From Gammaproteobacteria bacterium (GTDB lineage Bacteria; Pseudomonadota; Gammaproteobacteria; Steroidobacterales; Steroidobacteraceae): a stretch of DNA of 38,758 nt. The stretch lies in the NCBI GenBank assembly GCA_027365225.1, contig DAHXNV010000017.1, forward strand, positions 1-38,758, given 5' to 3'. Under the pieces are notes generated by a model. It saw only the letters and a program-made list of their open reading frames with translations, had not been told where the DNA came from and ran no database searches. The first letter of the stretch is position 1; every line of letters begins with the position of its first letter. A program made the translations under genes and the position numbers. Positions 7,191 to 15,501 of this stretch are shown piece after piece.

Positions 7191-7490
7191 GGTGGCGGTG
7201 CCCGCGAGGACGGTGTGCGGGTGATCGCGGCGCGCCGCCGTGATCGGGATGTCGGAGCGCCGGCGGCAGTCTGTCCCGAACCGCGGTCCTCCTCGAGCCG
7301 ACCGCGCCGCAAGCGTGCAGGTCCTGGGGCTGCTCGCGTGTTGAGGTCGCCGAGCGAGTCAACGCGTCCGCGATCGCCAGAGGCGAGTTCACACCTGGGG
7401 CGGGCTGTTCGATTGCGGCGCGACCCGCCGCCGCCTTGCTCGAGCCGGGCACGGCTGCGAGAATCCCTGCAAATCCCTTGAGGCCGGCCC
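7191..7490. other. Intergenic stretch, no gene seen
   Basis: These 300 bases between the HiPIP hairpin and the PanE-family gene hold no convincing ORF. The short ORFs here have poor codon bias and no family resemblance. The promoter of the following gene is presumably included but I cannot locate it. Confidence 0.4.
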
Positions 7491-8486
7491 ATGCAAAGCG
7501 CGCAATTCGTCATTCTCGGGGCGGGCGCGCTCGGCTCGATCCTGGCGGCGCATCTGGCGCGCGCGGGACACTCCGTGGCGGTGCTGGCGCGCGGGCAGCG
7601 CGCCAGCCACATCGAGCAACACGGACTGCGAATCAGCGGGCTGGCCGAGTTCACCGTCCCAGTCGCAGTGCTCACCGATCCGTCCCGGCTGCGCAGCGCG
7701 GAGTGTCTGATCGTGGCCACGAAGACACCCGGAACCCGGGCCGCGCTCGCGAGCTTGCGGCACGTGCAGGTCGGTGTCGCTTTCTCGGTGCAGAACGGCC
7801 TGATCAAGGATGAGTTGCTCGCAGAGGCGTTCGGGGCCGGCCAGGTCCTCGGTGCGCTCGCCAATACCAGCGGCGAGCTGCTCGCGTCCGGCGAGGTTCT
7901 GTTCACACGCAACGTGAATCTGATGCTCGGGGAGCTCGACGGCACCGCCAGCGCGCGCGCCGGGCTGCTCGCGGCGACCCTCGACAGTGCCGGGGTGCGC
8001 GCGGGCGCCGTGAGCGGCATCCTCTCGTGGGAGTGGAGCAAGTTCGTCGCTTGGCTGGCGCTGATCGGCCTGGCCGTCACGACGCGGGCCGTCACTTGGC
8101 GTTATCTCGGTGATCCAGACGGCGCCTGGGTGCTGGTGCAGATGGTGCGGGAAGCGGCGCAGGTGGCCCAGGCGGCGGGCATAGAGCTGACGGAAGAAGG
8201 CGCCATCCTGCCGCTGCGGACCCTCCTGTCCGGGTCGGATTCGCAAGCCCTCGAGGCGGTGCGCGAAGCCGGTAAAGCGTTCGCCGTCAACGCGCCGCAG
8301 CACCGCATGTCGGCCCTCCAGGACCTCGAGGCCGGCCGGCGGCTCGAGGTGCACGAGACGTTCGGGGACGTGGTGCGCCGGGCCAAGGAGCGGGGCGTGC
8401 GCACCCCGCTGCTCGAGGCGGCCTATCACCTGCTCGCCGCCATCGATCGGATCAACTCCGGCTCGCCGCCGGATGATGGCCGGTGA
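7491..8486 (+). CDS. Ketopantoate reductase family protein (PanE/ApbA-like)
   Basis: Family members reduce 2-dehydropantoate to pantoate with NADPH for coenzyme A synthesis, though many paralogues act on other 2-oxo acids. The 331-residue protein has the N-terminal G10-A-G-A-L-G15 dinucleotide motif, ATKTPGT near 76-82, and Q101-N102-G103. The catalytic Lys is in WEWSKFV (K184), and the C-terminal SALQDLEAGRRLEVHETFGD block is typical of the fold. The Asn usually found four residues after the Lys is not obvious, since KFVAW replaces the common KxxxN pattern. For that reason I name the family and do not insist on panE. A GAGG site about 8 bases upstream supports the ATG. It is convergent with the glycosidase gene, 8 bases apart. 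Confidence 0.85.
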   Translation: MQSAQFVILGAGALGSILAAHLARAGHSVAVLARGQRASHIEQHGLRISGLAEFTVPVAVLTDPSRLRSAECLIVATKTPGTRAALASLRHVQVGVAFSVQNGLIKDELLAEAFGAGQVLGALANTSGELLASGEVLFTRNVNLMLGELDGTASARAGLLAATLDSAGVRAGAVSGILSWEWSKFVAWLALIGLAVTTRAVTWRYLGDPDGAWVLVQMVREAAQVAQAAGIELTEEGAILPLRTLLSGSDSQALEAVREAGKAFAVNAPQHRMSALQDLEAGRRLEVHETFGDVVRRAKERGVRTPLLEAAYHLLAAIDRINSGSPPDDGR

Positions 8487-8494
8487 CTGCGGCT

Positions 8495-10684
8495 TCAGCG
8501 CACATTGACGGTGCGAGTTCCCTCGAATTGCATGATGTGGTAGTAGCCTTGCCAGCCGTTGTCGAGGAACGGTGCCGGCAGCGTCATGGTCGGGTCGTGC
8601 AGAAAGCGGATGAAATCGCCCACCAGGGCGCGCGTGCGGCGGATTCCGACCAGCCACTCGCCTCGATACCAGTGCTTCCACTTGCCGTATTCGGCCAGCC
8701 GCTCCATGTGGCGGATCTGCCTGAATAACGGCAGTGTGCCGCGGACCTCGCCAAGCGCGGCGGCCTTCTCGCCGTGACGGTAATCGCGCACCGCGCGCCC
8801 GACGCGGTACAGGATGCGCACGCCGTCGCGATTGATGGCGATCATGGTGAGCATCTCGGCCTGGTAGTACCGTCGGCGCGCGGGGGCGACCAGCGGCTCG
8901 GCCGCAAGTGCCGCTTTCCAGAGCGCCTGCCAGCGTGCCCGCGCGGGGCCGCAGAAGTCGATGTCACGTCGCAGCGCATGGGGCAGCCATTTCGGTCCCA
9001 TGTGGATGAAAAACGGCTTGTGCAACCCGGCGTCGATGATGCGGATCGGCGTCCATTTCGGGGCCTGGCCGTCGAAGAAGTAGTAGGGCGGCTGCACCAT
9101 CGTGCTGAGCAGCAGATGCTGGGTCTGATGAAAGAAGAATTCGTCGCCGTACGATTCGCCGGCGCGCGGGCCGGTGCGCACCGGATCGAACGCGCGGAAA
9201 TACTGCGCGTAGATCCTGGCGAGCGTGGCGGCCGAGCGCGGGCCGAACTGCCGGCTCGCCCAGCGCCGGTAATAACCGGCGGCCCCGCCCGGCGGCACCC
9301 CGCCCCAGGCGACGTCCATGGCCGCTTCGGTGGTCATCGCCACCGGCCGGATGTTGCTCACGTTCAACAGGAAATACGCGGTTGCGTGCGCTTTGATGTA
9401 GCGCCCGAGCTGAGTGTAGATGCGGCTCACCGGAATCATCTCGCTGAGGTGATTGGCGGCGCCGTTGAGCATCGCGACGTGGTAGTAGACGCCTTCCCCG
9501 GGAGCGAGATCCCCCTTGTCCTGGGGGATGCCGTAGCCGCTGTCGGCCCACACCCGAATGACGCCGGGCGGGATCTTGAGATCTCCCGCGCGCTCCAGAT
9601 GCGCACCCTCCTGCCAGAAGTTGGTGACGAACCGGGCATGCGGGTGCACGGCGCGCACGATCTTCATCTGCGCGGCGATCGCCCTGCTGATCAGCATCCC
9701 GAGCCGCGCGTTGTTGCCGCGCACGCTCGGGTCCACCGCCGCGTATGACTCGTCGGACAGTCCGCGCAGGCCGACCTCCCACAAGATCCGCTGGTGTGGT
9801 GCGTATTCGTGCACCGCGTTGCGCCAGGCGCGCTCGAGAATCTTCGGATGCTGGGTGAAGTTGTAAGGTACGTTCGGCGGCCAGCGCGCGACATTCACCC
9901 CGAGGGGTATCGCATGATGCTGCGTGACGATCAAGCCGCGCTCGGCGGCGAGCTTGATGCGCGGATCGTTCGGGAAGATCCACGTGCCCGGGATCACCAT
10001 GTTGCCCTTCAAGCGCAGAATGGTCTCGTAGATCTCGTTCATCACCGCGAGCGAGATGCCGGTGTGCTCGCTCTTGGGCGCCGCAGCCCAGCCCGTGAGC
10101 AGATCCTCGTCGTTGATGAAAAAGCCGCGGTACTTGAACAGCGGGGGCGGGAATATCCGCCGCAGCCCCGCCGGCAACACGATGCGCTGGCGGCGCGGCG
10201 CTCGCGCGCCGGTCCAGTACGACATCGGCTCGACGCCGAGGTAGTCCTGCGAGAACTGATAGATCGCATAGATGGTTCCCAGTACATCCGGTCCGGTCAG
10301 CACGACCGCGCGCGCCGCGGGATTCCATGCGGCCGGCTCGACGGCAATCGCGAAGCTCTCCGGGGCCACGAGCCGGGCCGGGCGCATGGCGCGTGGAATC
10401 TGCGCTTCGGGCCCGATCATGAGCGTGACCGGGCCGGCAGCGCTCGGACGCGTGACGATGCGCGGCCTGACGCCGAACACTCTGCGCAAGTCGTTTTGCA
10501 GGTTCTTTGCCGCCAGTCGCACCGGCAGTGGCTCGCCCGGGCGCTCGAGCAGGGTGACCTGCGCGGTGAGGATCAGCGGCGCTGCGCGCGGCTGCGCCGG
10601 ACAGGCGACGGATACGACGGCCGCGAGCAGCGCTGCGATGCGAGGCAGGACAGCGCGGGCGCCGGCGGGCGGACTTCGGGTCAT
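8495..10684 (-). CDS. Secreted glycoside hydrolase, GH115-like
   Basis: GH115 enzymes are alpha-glucuronidases that remove (4-O-methyl)glucuronic acid from xylan. The 729-residue protein begins with a signal peptide (to about residue 36). It then shows the GH115 order of motifs: VLTGPDVLGTIYAIYQFS (about 128-145), FFINDEDLLTGW (188-199), LRLKGNMVIPGTW (223-235), ITQHHAIPLGV-type region around 253-264, and GLRGLSDES (305-313). The C-terminal accessory domain common in longer members is reduced or missing. The start at 10684 has GGAG about 10 bases upstream. The longer frame from 10762 would bury the signal peptide. No xylan-utilisation genes are nearby, so the true substrate is open. Confidence 0.75.
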   Translation of the reverse strand: MTRSPPAGARAVLPRIAALLAAVVSVACPAQPRAAPLILTAQVTLLERPGEPLPVRLAAKNLQNDLRRVFGVRPRIVTRPSAAGPVTLMIGPEAQIPRAMRPARLVAPESFAIAVEPAAWNPAARAVVLTGPDVLGTIYAIYQFSQDYLGVEPMSYWTGARAPRRQRIVLPAGLRRIFPPPLFKYRGFFINDEDLLTGWAAAPKSEHTGISLAVMNEIYETILRLKGNMVIPGTWIFPNDPRIKLAAERGLIVTQHHAIPLGVNVARWPPNVPYNFTQHPKILERAWRNAVHEYAPHQRILWEVGLRGLSDESYAAVDPSVRGNNARLGMLISRAIAAQMKIVRAVHPHARFVTNFWQEGAHLERAGDLKIPPGVIRVWADSGYGIPQDKGDLAPGEGVYYHVAMLNGAANHLSEMIPVSRIYTQLGRYIKAHATAYFLLNVSNIRPVAMTTEAAMDVAWGGVPPGGAAGYYRRWASRQFGPRSAATLARIYAQYFRAFDPVRTGPRAGESYGDEFFFHQTQHLLLSTMVQPPYYFFDGQAPKWTPIRIIDAGLHKPFFIHMGPKWLPHALRRDIDFCGPARARWQALWKAALAAEPLVAPARRRYYQAEMLTMIAINRDGVRILYRVGRAVRDYRHGEKAAALGEVRGTLPLFRQIRHMERLAEYGKWKHWYRGEWLVGIRRTRALVGDFIRFLHDPTMTLPAPFLDNGWQGYYHIMQFEGTRTVNVR

Positions 10685-10807
10685 GTCTGTCGTATCTCCG
10701 ATCACGCACCGGTTGGACAGCGTGTCCGATCGGACGCGGACCGAGGATGATAGCGCTACCATGCGGGTGCCGCTACCGGACTGCGCAGGCCGTCTGCGAT
10801 CGGGTCA

Positions 10808-13800
10808 CTATTTGAGCTCGAGCTTCAGGCGGATGCGGCCTTTCCAGGGCTGCCCTTCGGTCCGGGTGGTGAGAAACACCCGTTTGACGTCGATGCGGTG
10901 GCCGGCGAGCAGAGCGCGCTCGATGCGCTCGGCGCGGGCCAATCCCAACGCGATGAGCGCCTTGCCCGAAGGGCGAACGGTCGGACGCAACTGTGCGCGC
11001 AGCCAGAGAATCTCGGCCTGCTCATGCATGAGCTTGCGTATTCGCCGCTGCACGCGCGCGCTGGCCGGGAACGAGTTCCCGAGGGCCGGTAGGCTTTCGG
11101 TCGGCAGGGGCAGATGCGCCGGATACACCGGTGGCTTGCCGAGCCGTGCGCGGTAGAGGGCCTCGAACCGGCGCAACCTCTCGGGCAGCGGCAGGGTGAA
11201 GATGCCGGCCGGATGCGGGTGCCGATCGCCCGCCATGACCAGCGTGTCGATTCGGGCATTCTCGATCGCGGCGGCATCCTTGGGGCCGGCCGGCCCCGCG
11301 GGAATGTCGACCTGCAACGCCGGGCGTGCGGCGAGGGCGCGGGCCAGGGCGGACAGGCTCGCCGCCGCTTCGGGCGGCAGCGCGGCCGAGCCCGGAATGA
11401 AATCGACGTGCTGCGCCCGTTGCGCGCCGGGGAACAACTGCCCGGCGAACTTGAAGGGCGCGAGCGCGGCCTTCTCGAGCAGGTGCTCGAGCATCGTCCA
11501 GACGATCGTGGCGATGTGGAAGTTCGGGTCGTTGAGCGAGCCGGTGACCGGCAGATCGATACGGATGACCCCGTTGGAGTTCTTCAGCAGCGCGGTCGCC
11601 AGCCGGATCGGCCATCCCACGCTTTGTTTGCTGGCGCTCTGACCGCCCCACTGCAGCTCGCGGACAATGATCTGGTGATCGGCATGCAGCTCGCGATCGA
11701 CGATGCGGTAGTGGAACCGGGCGGTCAGCTCGCCCTTGGCGATGGCGTAGCCGGCGTACAGGTCGGAGTACGGATCGAAGAGGGGCAGCTGGATGTTTTT
11801 GAACGTGGCGCGGATGTTGGTGTCGCGGCCCAAGCCGTACACGTTGAACTTCCCGGCGATCGTGACGGGCGAGAACCGGTCGATCACCTCGCCGGCAAGC
11901 GCGATGCTCGCCAGCGCATTGGGCGCGCTCGAGAGGTTCACGATCAGTCCGTGCAACCGCCTGATCGGCACGCGGAAGTTCGGCTCGACGGATTCGTCCG
12001 CGAACGTGATCGATCCGTCGACGATGAGCAGGCGGTTCACCCGGGTGTGGAGCCTGGGCCCGGCGGCCTTCGGCGGCGGATGCGCCGCGCGCGGGCGGAC
12101 CGGGCCCGCGGGCAGCAGCGCCGCCAGGTTCCAACTGCGATTCGGCAGGATCGCGATCAGCCCGGTCGGGGCGACCAGGCGTACGAACCGGATGCGCAGC
12201 CGATCGGGCCGATAGCGGATCTTGTGCGCCAGCAACGCCTGCCAGCCGATCAAGGGGCTGCCGTCCTTGCGCTCGAGCAGTTGCAGGTTGTACACGCCCA
12301 CGTTCCCGGTGAAGCGTGTGAGCTTGCCCGCGGCGAACACGGCGGCGCCGGCGGCCCGAAGCGCGCCCGAATGGATCTCAAGCGCCACCGCCGGCGGGAG
12401 ATACGCGCTAAACGGTGCCAGTGGCACGTACGCCATCGCGAGCGTGATCATGCCAGTTCTCGTGGCCGGCACGATGCGGCCGGTCAGCTGCACGGTTCCC
12501 TGCCGATCAATGTGCGCACTCAGGTGGAACGGAACGGCGCGCGACAGATGACCGCTCAGCGAGCGCATCGTGAAGGAGAGCGGCGCAATCTCCAGCCGCA
12601 CCGCCGGCGAGACCGCGAGGTCCAGCACCGGCATCACCATGTCGTTTACGGCAAGGCGATCGAGCGCGACATGCCACTTCCGTGTCTGGGAAGCGGCGGC
12701 CGCGCGAGGCTGCGGGGGTGTGCCGGCCGGCAGCCAGCGGGTTAGATTCAAAGTGCCGTTCTTCTCGCGCGTCACCGGCAGCCGCACTCCGGTGAGGGTG
12801 AGCGAGGCGGCCGCGAGGCGCCGACGGCGCGCATCGAAACGAGCCTGCCGAAGCTGCAGGTGCGCCAGCTCGATCTGCTGGCCGCGCGCCGGGCCGACAC
12901 CCGTCAGGCTCGCGTTGCGCACACTGAGGCGCCCGAGCGAGCCTTGCGCCGCGCCCCCTGCCGCAAGCTGCAGCACACCGCCCTGTGCCGTGGCAGCGCC
13001 GATGTACAGCCGGCCAGGCACGCGCCCGCCGCCGATGGTCAGCCCCCTGGCCGACAGTTGCAGGCCCGAGAGGCCGACCCTCAGGCCTTTGGCGCCATCT
13101 CGAACCGTATAGCCGCCGCGCAGGCTGATGCGGCCGGTGGCGGGCCTCATGGGCAGGCTGCGCGGCAGAAACTCCGCCAGCAGTCGGACGCCGAGGCCTG
13201 TGAGGGCAACCGTGCCGGCCGCGGCGATCGGGGAGATGCCGACCTTGCCCTGCCACAGCAGCCGTGCGCCATCCTGAGCACGCCCCTGGAGGGTGAACCG
13301 TCCCGCGGGAGCGCCCCAGGTGCGAAAGTGCCTCAGGCGCAAGGAGATCGGTGCGACAGTCACGTGCGCCGCCGGCCTGCGGCGCCGATCGGTGAGGTGG
13401 ATCGCACCCTGTTCGAGCGTGAGCTGCTCGATGCGCACGGCAGGTGCCGCGGCGCGGTTGCGGCCCGATGAACTCCAGAGCGCATCGAGATTGATCGAAC
13501 CGTTGCGACGGATGCGCGCATCGAGCACGGGCTGTTCGAGGTCGAGCCGCGTGATCCGATACGCCCGCTCGAATGCCGACAGCGGCGCGACGCCGACGCG
13601 CAGCTCGGCGATGCTCGCGAGCGGCCGGCCACGGGCCGTCAGGCCGATGGCGCGGATCGAGGCGGTGAAGCGGATCGGATCGACCTTGATCGGCCCGAGG
13701 GCGAGCGCCAGACCCGGGTGTGCGGCGGCCCAGCGCATCGCCGCGGAGCGAATCATGCGTGGTGCGAGCACATAACCGGCCCACAGGTAGGCGGCGGCGA

Positions 13801-13870
13801 GCAGCGCAACGGTCCCAAGGCCGATGAGCCATCGCCGCCGGGGCAGGCGGATCGCCATTCGCAAAGGCAT
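10808..13870 (-). CDS. Large AsmA-like envelope protein with DUF748
   Basis: The 1020-residue protein has one N-terminal membrane anchor (about residues 14-36) and then a long, repetitive beta-rich periplasmic region of the AsmA/DUF748 kind. The clearest match is around residues 640-790. It includes FADESVEPNFRVPIRRLHG, SPVTIAGKFNVYGL, HYRIVDRELHADHQIIV, and the conserved GVIRIDLPVTGSLNDPNF stretch. After VDFIPGSAALPPEAA a C-terminal region vaguely like OmpA-linked tails follows. Proteins of this group are thought to affect outer-membrane lipid transport and permeability. The ATG at 13870 has GGAG 9 bases upstream. A GTG at 13885 and an ATG at 13858 are alternatives. It stands alone as a transcription unit. 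Confidence 0.8.
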   Translation of the reverse strand: MPLRMAIRLPRRRWLIGLGTVALLAAAYLWAGYVLAPRMIRSAAMRWAAAHPGLALALGPIKVDPIRFTASIRAIGLTARGRPLASIAELRVGVAPLSAFERAYRITRLDLEQPVLDARIRRNGSINLDALWSSSGRNRAAAPAVRIEQLTLEQGAIHLTDRRRRPAAHVTVAPISLRLRHFRTWGAPAGRFTLQGRAQDGARLLWQGKVGISPIAAAGTVALTGLGVRLLAEFLPRSLPMRPATGRISLRGGYTVRDGAKGLRVGLSGLQLSARGLTIGGGRVPGRLYIGAATAQGGVLQLAAGGAAQGSLGRLSVRNASLTGVGPARGQQIELAHLQLRQARFDARRRRLAAASLTLTGVRLPVTREKNGTLNLTRWLPAGTPPQPRAAAASQTRKWHVALDRLAVNDMVMPVLDLAVSPAVRLEIAPLSFTMRSLSGHLSRAVPFHLSAHIDRQGTVQLTGRIVPATRTGMITLAMAYVPLAPFSAYLPPAVALEIHSGALRAAGAAVFAAGKLTRFTGNVGVYNLQLLERKDGSPLIGWQALLAHKIRYRPDRLRIRFVRLVAPTGLIAILPNRSWNLAALLPAGPVRPRAAHPPPKAAGPRLHTRVNRLLIVDGSITFADESVEPNFRVPIRRLHGLIVNLSSAPNALASIALAGEVIDRFSPVTIAGKFNVYGLGRDTNIRATFKNIQLPLFDPYSDLYAGYAIAKGELTARFHYRIVDRELHADHQIIVRELQWGGQSASKQSVGWPIRLATALLKNSNGVIRIDLPVTGSLNDPNFHIATIVWTMLEHLLEKAALAPFKFAGQLFPGAQRAQHVDFIPGSAALPPEAAASLSALARALAARPALQVDIPAGPAGPKDAAAIENARIDTLVMAGDRHPHPAGIFTLPLPERLRRFEALYRARLGKPPVYPAHLPLPTESLPALGNSFPASARVQRRIRKLMHEQAEILWLRAQLRPTVRPSGKALIALGLARAERIERALLAGHRIDVKRVFLTTRTEGQPWKGRIRLKLELK

Positions 13871-14102
13871 GTAATGTGACTCCACGGCGTCTCGCCCGGC
13901 GCCGCGACCGCCGTGTCCGGGCGATGTAGCGGTCTGTTTCGGGCGGATCGAAGCGAGTCGCGCCGACTAGTCTAATCCGTCCTGTGGCCGGGAACGAGTC
14001 TGGTTAAGGGCGCGCCCTCTCGGGCGGGCGCGATTGCGCGGCCGACACCCCGAGTCGCCCGCTTGCGACGCCCATGCCCGGCGGCTGTTACGATTCGGCG
14101 CA

Positions 14103-14675
14103 ATGGAGGCCTTTCTCGCCAGCCTCTCCGCGGTTGCGATCGCGGAGATCGGTGATCGCACACAACTGCTGTTGCTGACGCTGGCGGCCCGCCACCGCCG
14201 GCCGTGGCCGATCCTGGCCGCGATGCTCGTGGGCACGCTCGCCAGCAGTGTGCTCGCGGCCTTGATCGGGGAGCGGCTCGGCTCGGCACTGAATCCGCGG
14301 CTGATGAATCTCTTGGTCGGAGTCAGCTTGATCGCCATGGCATTGTGGGCGCTGCAGCCCGAGCGCGTACACGAGGCAGGCCTGTCCCGGCGCTCCCACG
14401 GACTGTTCTTCAGGACGCTGGTGAGCTTCCTTATCGCCGAGATGGGCGACAAGACCCAGATCGCCACGGCGGTGCTGGCGGCCGCATACGGCAAGGTCGC
14501 CGCGGTGGCGGCCGGCTCGAGCCTGGGGATCGTGCTCGCCTGCGCCCCGGCGGTGCTCATCGGCCATGCGCTTTCGGCCCGGTTGCCCTTGCGGGCGATC
14601 CGCGTCGTCTCGAGCCTGCTCTTTCTCGCACTCGGCGTGCTGTTTCTGGTGCGCGCTGCGCGCGGCACGCCCTGA
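14103..14675 (+). CDS. GDT1/UPF0016 (TMEM165) family cation transporter
   Basis: Members export Mn2+ or exchange Ca2+/Mn2+ for protons; MneA of Vibrio is a bacterial example. The 190-residue protein is all helical membrane segments. It carries the two family signatures E-x-G-D-(K/R)-T: E15-I-G-D18-R-T20 in helix 1 and E113-M-G-D116-K-T118 in the second half. This duplicated architecture is normal for the family. The ATG at 14103 puts the first signature at the standard distance from the N-terminus. I saw no convincing ribosome-binding site before it, and TACGAT at 14089-14094 lies only 8 bases upstream. It is convergent with the MerR-type gene, 5 bases apart. I looked for a Mn riboswitch in front and could not identify one. 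Confidence 0.9.
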   Translation: MEAFLASLSAVAIAEIGDRTQLLLLTLAARHRRPWPILAAMLVGTLASSVLAALIGERLGSALNPRLMNLLVGVSLIAMALWALQPERVHEAGLSRRSHGLFFRTLVSFLIAEMGDKTQIATAVLAAAYGKVAAVAAGSSLGIVLACAPAVLIGHALSARLPLRAIRVVSSLLFLALGVLFLVRAARGTP

Positions 14676-14680
14676 GGAGC

Positions 14681-15127
14681 CTATCGCTGCGCTCCAAGCT
14701 CGGGACTGTGCGGCAGCTGCGATGCGCCGGGGCCCTCGCCGCCGAGGGCCTGGAGAATCGGGCAGTCGGCCGCATCGCCATGACCTGGACAGGCGGCGAT
14801 GAGCGTCGCGAGTCCCTCCCGCACGCGGTGCAATGCGGCGATGCGCGCCTCGACGTCGGCAAGCTTCGTTTGCGCGGTGCGCTTGACTCGGGCGACGTCG
14901 CGTCCTTTGGACAGCGCCAGCAACTCGCGGATCTCCCGCAGCGAGAACCCGAGGGCCTGGGCGCGGCGGATGAACCGCAGCCGCGCGAGCTCGCCGGGGC
15001 CATAGCGGCGATAACCGGAGGGGAGACGCGATTTGGGCGCGAGCAGTCCGCTGCGCTCGTAGTAGCGAACCGTATCGATACGCACACCCGCCTTGCGGGC
15101 GAGCGCTCCGATGCCGAGGCTGTCCAC
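14681..15127 (-). CDS. MerR-family metal-responsive regulator
   Basis: The 148-residue protein has the MerR winged helix at its N-terminus (IGALARKAGVRIDTVRYYERSGLL, then SGYRRYGPGELARLRFI), a dimerisation helix (about 78-112) and a C-terminal metal-type loop C113-P-G-H116-G-D-A-A-D-C122 followed by PILQAL. That ending is typical of the ZntR/CadR/CueR branch. The extra Cys at the start of the dimer helix found in ZntR is missing (GRDVARVKR). Which metal it senses is uncertain. It starts at a GTG with GGGAG 8 bases upstream. A dyad operator in its own promoter implies autoregulation. The convergent GDT1 gene is a possible functional partner but does not share the promoter. Confidence 0.88.
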   Translation of the reverse strand: MDSLGIGALARKAGVRIDTVRYYERSGLLAPKSRLPSGYRRYGPGELARLRFIRRAQALGFSLREIRELLALSKGRDVARVKRTAQTKLADVEARIAALHRVREGLATLIAACPGHGDAADCPILQALGGEGPGASQLPHSPELGAQR

Positions 15128-15156
15128 CGTATGGCTCCCGTGTGCCCAATTGCTTC

Positions 15157-15188
15157 ATCTTACACCCTGGACTATGGTGCAGGGTCAT
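15157..15188 (-). promoter_or_regulatory. MerR-type operator/promoter with 20-bp spacer
   Basis: Read on the minus strand, ATGACC (15188-15183) and TAAGAT (15162-15157) are separated by 20 bases. The over-long spacer is filled by a dyad, ACCCTG at 15164-15169 with CAGGGT at 15180-15185; 18 of the 22 positions are symmetric. Elongated 19-20 bp spacers with a central dyad are the hallmark of MerR-family promoters. It points toward the MerR-type gene starting at 15127. Confidence 0.75.
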
Positions 15189-15363
15189 GGGTTGCGGGCA
15201 TATCCCGCCCGAGGCTCCCCACGGCCGACACCGGCTTCCTCAGCGGGCCTCGGCGGCCTTTGCTATCCTTGATTCCGTAGAACCACCGCGCCCAATGCCG
15301 GTCCGCGCAGCCTGTCGGCTGGTCGGGACGGGCGTCATTCGCGGCGGTGGATTTTTTGGCTGT

Positions 15364-15476
15364 GGTGGCCCGCACCGGCTACTCCGCGACGACCAGTCGT
15401 GAACCCCGTCAGGGCCGGAAGGCAGCAGCGGCAGCGGCGATGTCGGGTGCCGGAGCACCCGCTGGTGCGGGCCGCC
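15364..15476 (+). ncRNA. ffs: 4.5S RNA of the signal recognition particle
   Basis: This is the small bacterial SRP RNA, which binds Ffh and targets membrane proteins. The conserved domain IV is plain: GTCAGGGCCGGAAGGCAGCA at 15408-15427, with the GGAA tetraloop. The ends close with a 13-bp arm, GGTGGCCCGCACC (15364-15376) with GGTGCGGGCCGCC (15464-15476), including one G-T wobble. Length is about 113 bases, as in Escherichia coli. The position directly before dnaX is common in proteobacteria. A TGCTATCCT extended -10-like element at 15261-15269 could be its promoter, which would imply a longer primary transcript trimmed at the 5' end. Confidence 0.93.
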
Positions 15477-15501
15477 TCCCGATCCGGCTGAGGCGGCTCG
15501 C

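Noticed and set aside
11114-12745. A 543-codon plus-strand open frame
   Set aside because: Antisense to the DUF748 gene, with no recognisable protein pattern.
13980-14102. A manganese (yybP-ykoY) riboswitch before the GDT1-family gene
   Set aside because: The region is GC-rich with inverted repeats, but I could not find the conserved riboswitch core.
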